Shown here: positions 20,237 to 27,498 of the stretch, in pieces
Numbering within the stretch: the stretch's first letter is position 1
Layout of the letters: each line of letters opens with the position of its first letter
NCBI GenBank assembly: GCA_025370055.1
Contig: CP073041.1
Span: 6,542,272 to 6,606,271 of the forward strand
From: Woronichinia naegeliana WA131
Lineage (GTDB): Bacteria > Cyanobacteriota > Cyanobacteriia > Cyanobacteriales > Microcystaceae
Length of the DNA stretch: 64,000 bases
Reading direction: 5' to 3'
Notes under the pieces: generated by a model
What the model saw: only the letters and a program-made list of their open reading frames with translations
What the model was told of the DNA's origin: nothing
Database searches by the model: none
Translations under genes and position numbers: made by a program

Positions 20237-21001
20237 CTAGCCTGCGCTTGCTGCTCTCTCTTGTTCCAGAACTGTCTTGAGTTTGCTAAACCAATTAGAG
20301 CGATCCGGCTGAGGACTAAATTGATGAATGGTGCGATCTAAAAAGGTTGAGTCACGTTTACTCTCTGGTCGTGTATTAACAAAATTCTCTGCTTGGACAG
20401 TTAGAACGATTTCGGTATCTGGCAAAGTCGCTTCTGCAATCACCGTTTTTACACTTTGTACACGGTCTTCTGAGGTAAGACAATCCTGATGAGCTTTCCA
20501 TTGAGGCAGTATCATCTCGATATCGGTAATCTCCTGAAAGTCAGGCACCCTTTCTGAATCGCGATCGCCAAGTAGAGGAGTCATTGCAGTTTGAGGCGCG
20601 ATCGCCGGTGGATGTTTGCGCAGAATCGGCTCTAGTAAATGAGGAGGGGGAGGCAATTCCCATCGAACAGAGCGGGAGCGTGATACGTCTCGAATACTGG
20701 GAAGGGGCTGAAGAAGAATTTTGGGTAACTTATGGGAAATCAGCCGTTCAAAGTCGTGGTTAAAGTGGAAATGCGGATAACCCCTTTTTGTCCAAGACTG
20801 AAGCAAATGATCAATAGAAACGGCCTTATAACGCCCTAGATACAGGGCTTCTACCACTGCTAAACGAATCCATTGCACAGAATACTGGGCTAACCATTGC
20901 TCAATGAGAGTGAGTGGCGTTGAGTCCTTGAGATCAAAACCGTAACAGGTCAATAGGGCTAGGGTTTGTACTGTCTGCGAATCGCGGATAGGTTGGGTCA
21001 T
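20237..21001 (-). CDS. Conserved cyanobacterial protein of unknown function
   Basis: 254 residues, start ATG at 21001 (MTQPIRDSQTVQTLALLTCY). The N-terminal 100 residues look folded, with EQWLAQYSVQWIRLAVVEALYLGRYKAVSIDHLLQSW resembling a winged-helix or DnaD-like helical segment, followed by HFHFNHDFERLI. The middle is Pro-rich and probably disordered. Similar proteins occur across cyanobacteria from memory, but I know no function. Two HIP1 octamers inside suggest a resident gene. Its stop lies 3 bases from the rnz stop. Confidence 0.8.
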   Translation of the reverse strand: MTQPIRDSQTVQTLALLTCYGFDLKDSTPLTLIEQWLAQYSVQWIRLAVVEALYLGRYKAVSIDHLLQSWTKRGYPHFHFNHDFERLISHKLPKILLQPLPSIRDVSRSRSVRWELPPPPHLLEPILRKHPPAIAPQTAMTPLLGDRDSERVPDFQEITDIEMILPQWKAHQDCLTSEDRVQSVKTVIAEATLPDTEIVLTVQAENFVNTRPESKRDSTFLDRTIHQFSPQPDRSNWFSKLKTVLEQERAASAG

Positions 21002-21128
21002 AAAGGTCTGATGCGGCCTTAGGTGACTTCAATATTACCAGAAAAATGGGTAAAAGCCTCGCCCTTCTAGGGCAACTTCCAGAGCAACTCAATGTTTTAT
21101 CTGCAATCTTTTGTGATAAACTAGGGGA

Positions 21129-21181
21129 ATGATAGTCAGAGAAGCCAAACTACTGAACGGAGCAAAAGAGCAATACCAATC
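21129..21181 (+). pseudogene. TnpB 5' remnant
   Basis: The ATG at 21129 begins MIVREAKLLNGAKEQYQS, the usual start of a TnpB branch different from that at 13452-19187. Homology ends at 21182, where an IS terminus CAGCAATTCTAAATTTG begins. The open frame runs on to about 21305 but only through antisense transposase sequence. The rest of this TnpB is not in the window. Confidence 0.6.
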
Positions 21182-22068
21182 CAGCAATTCTAAATTTGAA
21201 AAATCAGGAGGAATTAGTGGCGGGCAGAGAGTCAAATGGCTCAAGCATAAAATCAAGAAGGTGTTGCCAGCTATCAAAGACAAAATAGGTAGTAAGAGTA
21301 CGTAAATGGGAAAAAAAGCATCTTCGAGTCCCTAAAAGTAGTCGGATACGTTGGTAGGACTCATCTAAAAGCTGTAAAACGGTGTGAAACAAGAAAGCCA
21401 GTAAATTTAAGGTGAGCAAAAAGGTAGCAAGATGGTGGTCACCATGTCCAAAATTGTGTTCTAGATGGTAGCCCTGAGTCTTAAGAGTATTATGGTTCTC
21501 ATTTTCGGTTTTCCAACGAGAGCGAGCGACACTGACTAACTCAACAATGTTATCGGCTTGGGGAAAAAGGTCGGTAATCCAATCGTTGTGAAAGAGAACC
21601 TGACCATCAGAACGGCGAGTAACGGTAACCTCGAACCAATGAGTATTGAGGGCGGCGGAACCATCTCTTAGGGGCAAGTGATAAGTCCAACGATAATGAT
21701 AGTCATGCCAATCGCGACCATGACGACGACGCTCATGGAAAGAGTAAACTTCCCCAATCTTCTCGGCATAGTCCAAAAACTCATAGAGAGTGGGGTGAGA
21801 TTCAGGCAAACCGACAAAGAGATAGTGAAAGTGGTTTTGAAGAGCCTCTTCGCACATCGGTTGACGACTATAGAGGTCATCCCCCAATCATAGTAACGCT
21901 AAACGGGTCAAAGAATTCTCGATGTCTGTGGAGCCAACGTTTTGCCGCCGCTACCTCACAGTCCTGTTTCTCGTGACCATCTTGAATCAAATCATTAAAA
22001 ATCATTAAGGGATAACGTTGATCGAGGTTTTGCCCGTATCCCCTGCACTTCAAAATAATTAATCTCAA
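21182..22068 (-). mobile_element. IS remnant with CAGCAATTCT end
   Basis: One terminus (CAGCAATTCTAAATTTG at 21182) and the C-terminal part of a transposase remain. The 5' end is lost near 22068, where the replicon-like block begins. The same terminal bases border a non-coding element at 44174-44379. Confidence 0.6.
21204..22010 (-). pseudogene. Transposase C-terminal part, frameshifted
   Basis: The readable protein goes from DGHEKQDCEVAAAKRWL through a frame change at a G-run near 21888 to DDLYSRQPMCEEAL, then HYLFVGLPESHPTLYEFLDY and RWKTENENHNTLKTQGYHLEHNFGHG. This is typical of a transposase group common in cyanobacteria (ISNCY-like; family not certain). Both the single-base frameshift and the missing N-terminus make it inactive. 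Confidence 0.75.
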
Positions 22069-22074
22069 ATAGCA

Positions 22075-22129
22075 AAAAACTCCAGTATCCTAGAAGGTAT
22101 CTTACGCCAACCAAATACTCGGAGTTTTT
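22075..22129 (+). promoter_or_regulatory. Hairpin covering the rep ribosome-binding site
   Basis: The left arm AAAAACTCCAGTAT (22075-22088) pairs with the right arm 22115-22129 (ATACT, one bulged C, then GGAGTTTTT). This makes a 14-bp stem with a loop near 26 bases. The right arm contains the only Shine-Dalgarno-like sequence (GGAG, 22121-22124) before the GTG at 22130, so folding would block translation of Rep. A terminus of a lost element is an alternative reading. Confidence 0.55.
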
Positions 22130-23161
22130 GTGCCTGACCAACTCAATATCGGTCAAAAATCTAATGTTCCCATTGTATCTTTTATTCATCAAGATGGATA
22201 TACATTCTTAGAATCCCTCTCTGAAAAAGATAAGCCTTGGGATAAGCATCGGAAAAATGCCGACATCATCTCTAATTATTACAAGCAAGGGGGAATGGAT
22301 TCTCACGCCGAGAGGGTTTCCCTTTGCTCTCAATTACTAGAATTCAAACTGGTTCCCGATAATAAGACAGGTCAACAGAGGTTAAAGTTGGCTTCTGCTA
22401 AATTCTGTCGGGTTCGCCATTGTCCGATCTGTCAGTGGAGACGATCGCTCCGTTGGAAGGCAAAAGCCTACGAGAATCTACCAAAGGTAGTTACTGATTA
22501 TCCTGATGGGCGTTGGATTTTTCTGACGTTGACCATGAAAAATTGTGAGTTGACCGATTTAAGAGAGACATTGCATCATCTTAATCAGTCTTTTAGACGG
22601 TTAACCCAGTTGAAGGCATTCCCTGGGATAGGTTGGATAAAGTCGGTTGAGATTACAAGGGGACGCGATGGGCAATCAGCACATCCTCATCTCCATTGTC
22701 TAATCCTGTTGAAGGATAGCTATTACAAGGAAGATTATCTATCCAAGACTGATTGGATCGCTTTATGGAAACAATGCCTTCGAGTTGATTATTCTCCAAT
22801 TCTGGACGTAAAAGCTGTTCAGGCTGAAAGTTCACCAGTGGGGTTGATTGCGGAAATCTTAAAGTACCAGTGCAAGGAAAGTGACCTTGTGGCTGATTGT
22901 GATTGGTTTTTGGAGTATGTTAAACAGGTACATGGTACAAGAGCAGTCGGGGTTGGCGGTGTTCTTCGGGACTATTTCAGAGAATTAGAAGAGGAGCCAG
23001 AGGATTTAATTGGCCATGATGAGGAATCAACGGAAGAGACTGAAGGCCCGTCTCTCTATTTTCGATGGAATAGGAAAATCAAAAAATATGTCATGGTTAC
23101 GGCGACCGCGATAGGGATTGTCTGTAAGATTCCCGAAAAGGGATATGACGACACCACCTAA
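22130..23161 (+). CDS. Rolling-circle replication initiator (Rep_1/HUH type)
   Basis: 343 residues from GTG 22130. A zinc-knuckle-like CRVRHCPICQWRRSLRW (residues 93-109) precedes HUH motif 1, FLTLTMKN (131-138). Motif 2 is HPHLH (185-189). Motif 3 is ILKYQCK (243-249) with the candidate nicking Tyr at 246. This combination is that of pC194/pUB110-type plasmid Rep proteins, which nick the double-strand origin and stay bound to the 5' end. The C-terminal 60 residues are acidic, then basic. It is intact and followed by an inverted-repeat region that could be its origin. Confidence 0.88.
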   Translation: MPDQLNIGQKSNVPIVSFIHQDGYTFLESLSEKDKPWDKHRKNADIISNYYKQGGMDSHAERVSLCSQLLEFKLVPDNKTGQQRLKLASAKFCRVRHCPICQWRRSLRWKAKAYENLPKVVTDYPDGRWIFLTLTMKNCELTDLRETLHHLNQSFRRLTQLKAFPGIGWIKSVEITRGRDGQSAHPHLHCLILLKDSYYKEDYLSKTDWIALWKQCLRVDYSPILDVKAVQAESSPVGLIAEILKYQCKESDLVADCDWFLEYVKQVHGTRAVGVGGVLRDYFRELEEEPEDLIGHDEESTEETEGPSLYFRWNRKIKKYVMVTATAIGIVCKIPEKGYDDTT

Positions 23162-23184
23162 CACCACTAAAACATGACTCTTTC

Positions 23185-23293
23185 TATACTCTAAACGGCT
23201 AAAAAATGGACTTATAAAAAAGGACTAAAATCCATTGCTAATAAGGCTTTTAGCCATTTTGAAAAAGTTAAGTTCTAACCCGTTCAGAGTATA
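23185..23293. other. Nested inverted repeats, candidate replication origin
   Basis: Three nested pairs of arms are seen: TATACTCTAAACGG (23185-23198) with CCGTTCAGAGTATA (23280-23293, one mismatch); GGCTAAAA (23197-23204) with TTTTAGCC (23248-23255); and AATGGA (23205-23210) with TCCATT (23231-23236). They lie in the non-coding gap directly after rep. Such branched structures are expected of rolling-circle double-strand or single-strand origins. No known nick-site sequence was recognised. Confidence 0.6.
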
Positions 23294-23304
23294 ACACTGG
23301 CTTT

Positions 23305-23355
23305 ATCCATGTATTTCATGGATAATTTTTGCTATACTTTACCATGTATTACATG
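23305..23355. promoter_or_regulatory. Paired palindromic operator-like sites before 23414
   Basis: ATCCATG-TATTT-CATGGAT (23305-23323, perfect 7-base arms) is followed 19 bases later by CATGTATTACATG (23343-23355, a perfect 13-base palindrome). Both share the CATGTATT(T/A)CATG core. They sit 60-110 bases before the 23414 gene, with a TTGCTATACT-like -10 stretch between them. A repressor site for a product of this block is the simplest reading. Confidence 0.6.
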
Positions 23356-23413
23356 ACATTTTCCATTACTTATGATAATGATGGTGTAACATAGTCAATA
23401 TAGGAGAAAGAAA

Positions 23414-23731
23414 ATGCCTAGAGGTGGTAAGCGTGTTGGCGCAGGAGGAAAGTTTAAGTGGAATCACGGGAAAACAAGAGTTATCAGGGTTCCCGATTCA
23501 CTCGCTAATGATATTTTGGAGTTCGCTAGGCGATTAGACGCAAGCGACTATGATTGTGTTACAGAGACAAAAATCATTGATTTGTCAGGGGTGTCAGTTT
23601 TCACAAAGAATGGCAAGTCCTGTATATTTCTCAGTGATCTACTATTTTTGGGTTATGAGATTAAGCCAGATAAATTAACGGAAAGAATTATCTCTGAAGC
23701 TTATAAAGACCAGTTAATCAAAGGAATTTAG
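23414..23731 (+). CDS. Small basic protein of replicon block, unknown function
   Basis: 105 residues, start ATG at 23414 after a good ribosome-binding site (AGGAGA, 23402-23407). The N-terminus MPRGGKRVGAGGKFKW and the following KTRVIRVPDSLANDILEFARRLD are like ribbon-helix-helix or similar DNA-binding proteins often found in cyanobacterial plasmids. The KTRVIRVP strand followed by a helix is the basis for that guess. The C-terminal half is not recognised. Three bases separate it from the KilA-N gene, so the two form an operon under the palindromic sites. Confidence 0.75.
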   Translation: MPRGGKRVGAGGKFKWNHGKTRVIRVPDSLANDILEFARRLDASDYDCVTETKIIDLSGVSVFTKNGKSCIFLSDLLFLGYEIKPDKLTERIISEAYKDQLIKGI

Positions 23732-23734
23732 AGT

Positions 23735-24586
23735 ATGAACACTAGAATTAAGACTATAGAGCGCAAAATTGAGGGAATTGCCATATATCAGCGAGAAACA
23801 GATGGATATGTCAATGCAACCCAGATATGTAAGGCACATCTGGAGATAACGGGAGAGAGAAAAGATACGTCCAATTGGCTACAAACAAAAATGGCACAGT
23901 CCGCCATCAATAAGCTTTCTCTCGTTACAGGAATTCCTGTAACGGAATTAATAGAGGTAAAGCAAGGTGGCAAATATCAGGGGACATGGATACATCCCCG
24001 TCTTGCTGTTCGTTTTACGATGTGGGTCAACGATGATTTTTCTTTGTTCGTAGAAGACTGGATTCATTCTTGGTTGGGTTCTGGCTATACTCCTGCTCAG
24101 ATGGAAGCAGATATAGACAGGATTGCTATGCGTGATAAATTGAAAAATTCTAGCAGGACAGCACTGACAGATCAGGTAAAGTCGTTTTTAGAGGCATCCA
24201 ACCAATACAACCCACGTTCTAAAGAAACAGGGATATTCTTTGGACGAGTCCACAACGAAGTCAATCTTGTTCTTACAGGAGAGAAGGCTTCTGACATGAG
24301 GCAAAGGCTGGAGTCTTCTTTAGGTAAGCCTGTTAGTGAAAATGAATTACTTCGTGATTATTTTCCTATTACTGATTTGGCTGATTATGCTGCGATTTGT
24401 CAGACAGCAGCAAACAACATAGAAAACGGGATGCACCCCATAAACGCCATAAAAATGGCCGCCAAGCAAGTTTTGCCTCCGAACCATGTTCCAAATCCAA
24501 TTGACTTTACTGAAAAAATAAGTTTTGCAAGGTATCGCTTAGAGCAAGCTAGACGAGGACGGTTCTATCTTGAAGATGAAAAATAA
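23735..24586 (+). CDS. KilA-N domain protein
   Basis: 283 residues from ATG 23735. Residues about 10-112 form a KilA-N domain: IYQRETDGYVNATQICKAH, RKDTSNWLQ, GTWIHPRLAVRFTMWVNDDFSLFVEDWI. KilA-N is a DNA-binding module of phage and large-virus regulators such as antirepressors. The C-terminal 170 residues include QVKSFLEASNQYNP and a helical region with no domain I recognise. It is rare next to a plasmid Rep gene. It may regulate replication or lysis/lysogeny-like choices of the parent element, which is inference. Confidence 0.85.
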   Translation: MNTRIKTIERKIEGIAIYQRETDGYVNATQICKAHLEITGERKDTSNWLQTKMAQSAINKLSLVTGIPVTELIEVKQGGKYQGTWIHPRLAVRFTMWVNDDFSLFVEDWIHSWLGSGYTPAQMEADIDRIAMRDKLKNSSRTALTDQVKSFLEASNQYNPRSKETGIFFGRVHNEVNLVLTGEKASDMRQRLESSLGKPVSENELLRDYFPITDLADYAAICQTAANNIENGMHPINAIKMAAKQVLPPNHVPNPIDFTEKISFARYRLEQARRGRFYLEDEK

Positions 24587-24596
24587 TAAATAATCA

Positions 24597-24656
24597 AGTA
24601 ATACATGGATAGTGCTATCCTTTCGGTAATCAATCCTCTGACTTTCATGTATTACT
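24597..24656. promoter_or_regulatory. Inverted repeat and inner palindrome before 24661
   Basis: AGTAATACATG (24597-24607) and CATGTATTACT (24646-24656) are perfect 11-base inverted copies of the same sequence found before 23414. Between them lies the 14-base palindrome GGATAGTGCTATCC (24607-24620). The right copy ends 4 bases before the ATG at 24661, so a bound protein or a hairpin would block expression of that gene. Confidence 0.65.
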
Positions 24657-24660
24657 CGGT

Positions 24661-25119
24661 ATGACCCGCATTCGTGGTGACAACGGTAAATTTATTCAAA
24701 AGTCTAATGAGCTTCGTCCTGTCAGAAGCATTCGGGCGACAGATTCAACATGGGAAATGCTAGGAAATATAGCCGACAAACAGCGTATTACAAGGGCAGA
24801 TTTGATTGAACATTTTGCATTAAACCATGTATTACATGAGAGTTTGGAAAAAGAAAACGAGAAACTGAAAGACGAGATGGCAGTATTGCGACTTCAGCTA
24901 TCGGACATGGAGGGTAAGACTTCTTTCTCTAATCATGGAAATCCTCAACAACTAGATATGTTTTCAGGTATTAAGCAACTTGATCGTGATCTGCTACATC
25001 AGCTTCGAGATCGGGTTCTTGGGATGAAGATTTTGTCGGTTGGGGAACAATCCAAGTATTACAAGGAGACCGTAAAGGTGCTTAATAAGTTTATTAGCCT
25101 CCTGTTGAAAGAACTCTAG
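24661..25119 (+). CDS. Small putative DNA-binding coiled-coil protein
   Basis: 152 residues from ATG 24661 (MTRIRGDNGKFIQKSNELRP). Residues about 20-60 (VRSIRATDSTWEMLGNIADKQRITRADLIEHFALNHVL) resemble a ribbon-helix-helix fold. Residues 61-90 (ESLEKENEKLKDEMAVLRLQLSDME) form a short coiled coil, so the protein is probably dimeric. Its gene contains a third exact CATGTATTACATG (24826-24838). It is a good candidate for the regulator that binds these sites, but nothing proves it. No Shine-Dalgarno site is obvious. Confidence 0.7.
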   Translation: MTRIRGDNGKFIQKSNELRPVRSIRATDSTWEMLGNIADKQRITRADLIEHFALNHVLHESLEKENEKLKDEMAVLRLQLSDMEGKTSFSNHGNPQQLDMFSGIKQLDRDLLHQLRDRVLGMKILSVGEQSKYYKETVKVLNKFISLLLKEL

Positions 25120-25164
25120 CCTTTTGCCATGTCTCTTTGATGCGGATCGAGACCTGTTTAAGTA

Positions 25165-26852
25165 GGGCTTGCTGAAAAAGTCAAAAAACGAAAGAAATGT
25201 GGGTTAGGGAAGTATGGACTGAAAAAGCATAGATAACTTATCCTTATGGAAACAAATCAAAATACAGATTTTGTTTAATCTATTGTTCCTTTCTGTCTAA
25301 AAAGGTCAACACAAATCACTCCTCACAAAAGAGAGGAAAATTAACACCATTTTTCACAAGAAAAACGACTCTACAACTTTTTACTTTTTGTCTTCTGAAG
25401 TAGAGTAGAAAGATTCATTACCAAAAAGTTCATCGCAATTACCGTTTCCGAGGTCTCAGGTAGTTTGGCCATCACTCGACCAAGACTAAATTTCCTCTTT
25501 CCCTGTCCGAATTTACCCTCAATGGCATTACGCACTCTTTCATCTGAGCGTGCCTCTTTCTTTTTTTCTTTGCTCACCTCTTTCGGCGGTCTTCCCAATC
25601 GGGGACCACTCATTCTTATATCCCTTTCTTTACAATAAGCTCGATTCGCTTTTGTTCGATAGATTTTATCCACATGAACCGATTCCGGATAACATCCTGT
25701 TTCCCTTTTATATTCTTCTATTCGCGCTTGTAAATCTCCCGATTCGTTGTAATTATCCCAACTTAATTTGTCTAAGAAGACAAAGCCATTCACATTACTT
25801 GCCGATATTTTAGCTCCAAACTCTACTGCTTTTCCCGCTTTTCCACGCACTATTGGACGCACGTGAGGTTGGCTTACACTCACAATTCTGTTTTCTACTT
25901 TATTTGTCTTTTTTTCATACATTTCTAACTGTTGCTCATACACTTTTCCTATCGTTACAAGCTCTTCTTGCTCTTTTTTCGTTAGTTTTTCTAACTTTGC
26001 TCCCTCTTCTATCATTTTTTCTATATCAGACAAGTTTCTTTTTATATATCCTAGTTGTTTTTTTGTTCCTTTTCTTCTTTCTTTTTTTGACACACGACGT
26101 TTTTTTGCTATGGCTAAGTACTCTTTTCTTGCCACTTCCCTATAAGTCCTCGGCTTTTCTTTCCTTTTCTCTTTTATTTCTTCATACAGCTTATCTATTA
26201 TTTTTTCTGTTTTTTCTCTGGCATCATTCAATATTCCTATATCCGTTGGATATTTTATATCTGCTGGTGTACAAGTCGCATCTAACAATAACTTTCCTTC
26301 ATTTTCTTTTTTTTCTGACGCTACACCCGTCGCTTTTTTTTCTATTTCTTTATTAATTTTATTTATTAATTCCATTCCTATTTTTTTACGAAAATGAACC
26401 ATCATTGACGCATTAAATGCTTCTTTGCTACTATAGCTTTCCATTCCTATAAAGTACTGTAAATAAGGGTTCTCTTTTATTTGTTCTACTGTTTCTCTGT
26501 CACTTTTTCCTGAAATTTCTTTGATAATTAATGCTCCTAATGCCATTCTAAATGATTTGGCTGGGGCTCCTTTTTTTTCTGTGAAGTTTTTTGCATATTC
26601 TTCCTCATATTCTTCCCAAAGAATCATTTTTGACATTTCTATCCAACGATTTTCTTCGTCTAACTGCCCGCCGAACAGATTTTTCAAGTTTTCTGGTGTT
26701 TCAATTGAGTACTGTTGCTTTCGGTACATCTGCTTTCTCTCTTCTTAATGCAATGGTTTTGAGGCATTCTACCCTATTTTCGTGCATTCTAGCGGTTCTT
26801 AATTCGCCTACTATTTTTCTCCGTAAAGGTTTCAGCTTTTTTCAGCAAGCCC
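25165..26852 (-). mobile_element. Main IS, copy C, 1688 bp, mismatched flanks
   Basis: Complete element with GGGCTTGCTGAAAAA ends. The six bases on the left are TAAGTA (25159-25164) and on the right TAATTA (26853-26858). Copies B and D have TAATTA on both sides. The left neighbour is the replicon block, and the right neighbour is an ISL3 gene whose 5' half is missing. Together these indicate recombination through an IS copy rather than simple insertion here. Confidence 0.93.
25371..26729 (-). CDS. DDE transposase of main IS, copy C (intact)
   Basis: 452 residues, start ATG at 26729 (MYRKQQYSIETPENLKNLFGG). The N-terminal domain resembles DUF772. The catalytic domain shows LLLDATCTPADIKYPTD (first Asp), NGFVFLDKLSWDNYN, VHVDKIYRTKANRAYC (second Asp) and RNAIEGKFGQGKRKFSLGRV (Glu). 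The middle is unusually Lys/Glu-rich. I place it loosely among IS5/IS1182-like enzymes, but a 6-base TAATTA duplication is not typical of IS5, so the family is open. It is identical to copy D. Confidence 0.9.
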   Translation of the reverse strand: MYRKQQYSIETPENLKNLFGGQLDEENRWIEMSKMILWEEYEEEYAKNFTEKKGAPAKSFRMALGALIIKEISGKSDRETVEQIKENPYLQYFIGMESYSSKEAFNASMMVHFRKKIGMELINKINKEIEKKATGVASEKKENEGKLLLDATCTPADIKYPTDIGILNDAREKTEKIIDKLYEEIKEKRKEKPRTYREVARKEYLAIAKKRRVSKKERRKGTKKQLGYIKRNLSDIEKMIEEGAKLEKLTKKEQEELVTIGKVYEQQLEMYEKKTNKVENRIVSVSQPHVRPIVRGKAGKAVEFGAKISASNVNGFVFLDKLSWDNYNESGDLQARIEEYKRETGCYPESVHVDKIYRTKANRAYCKERDIRMSGPRLGRPPKEVSKEKKKEARSDERVRNAIEGKFGQGKRKFSLGRVMAKLPETSETVIAMNFLVMNLSTLLQKTKSKKL

Positions 26853-27263
26853 TAATTACTGTGGAAGATTAACCGATGAATTACATCAGACCAACAATCT
26901 ACTCATAAGGGATTTGCCCATTTCTGGTCAAACGGTGTACCTACAAGTCCCTCGTCGTAAGTTTTATTGTAAAAAATGTCAAAGGTTTTTTACAGAAAAC
27001 CTAGAATTTATGGAAGCACGTAGAAAATATACAGTGCGGTATGAAGAATATGTGTATAATCGAGTAAATGTGAGCAGTGTGGAACAAGTAAGCCGAGAAG
27101 AAGCCCTATCTTGGGATAAAGTTCATGGAATTTATCAACGTCAATGTGAAAAGAAAAAAAAGATTGGCAAGGGATAAAAAAAGTAGGAATAGATGAAATA
27201 TCGAAACGAAAAGGTCATAAGAATTTTGTAACAGTGGTAGGAGACCTAGAAAAAGGAGAATTA

Positions 27264-27473
27264 GGGCTTGCTGAATAAGTCTGCAAATCGAACCTAGATG
27301 CCACAGGGCGCGAAAAATGGTGACTTCAGAAATCAGTTTCCGATTTTAACCCACAATTTTCTAGCAAAGTGCATGGATTTTACGCCTTCAAATGCCATAA
27401 GCTTGCACCTAATCGTGTTCAAAATGGCTGAAAAGCTTATCTGATAAAGGTTCTGCCTTTATTCGGCAAACCC
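27264..27473. mobile_element. MITE, 210 bp, GGGCTTGCTGAA termini (copy 2)
   Basis: Same length and body as the MITE at 7021-7230 (shared internal stretch CCTAGATGCCACAGGGCGCG). It is flanked by the duplication GAATTA (27258-27263, 27474-27479). Its right end has drifted (CGGCAAACCC). Confidence 0.9.
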
Positions 27474-27498
27474 GAATTAATAGAAGTAATTGATAGTC

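Noticed and set aside
23185-23293. Rho-independent terminator of rep
   Set aside because: The arms are AT-rich, nested and long, with no GC-rich stem followed by a T-run. Origin-like structure fits better, though both could hold.
25853-26356. Plus-strand frame of 167 codons rich in Leu, Phe and Ser, also at 29912-30415
   Set aside because: It is the antisense of the Lys/Glu-rich part of the main-IS transposase, where AAA/GAA codons give TTT/TTC on the other strand. No ribosome-binding site, and it is present only because the transposase is.
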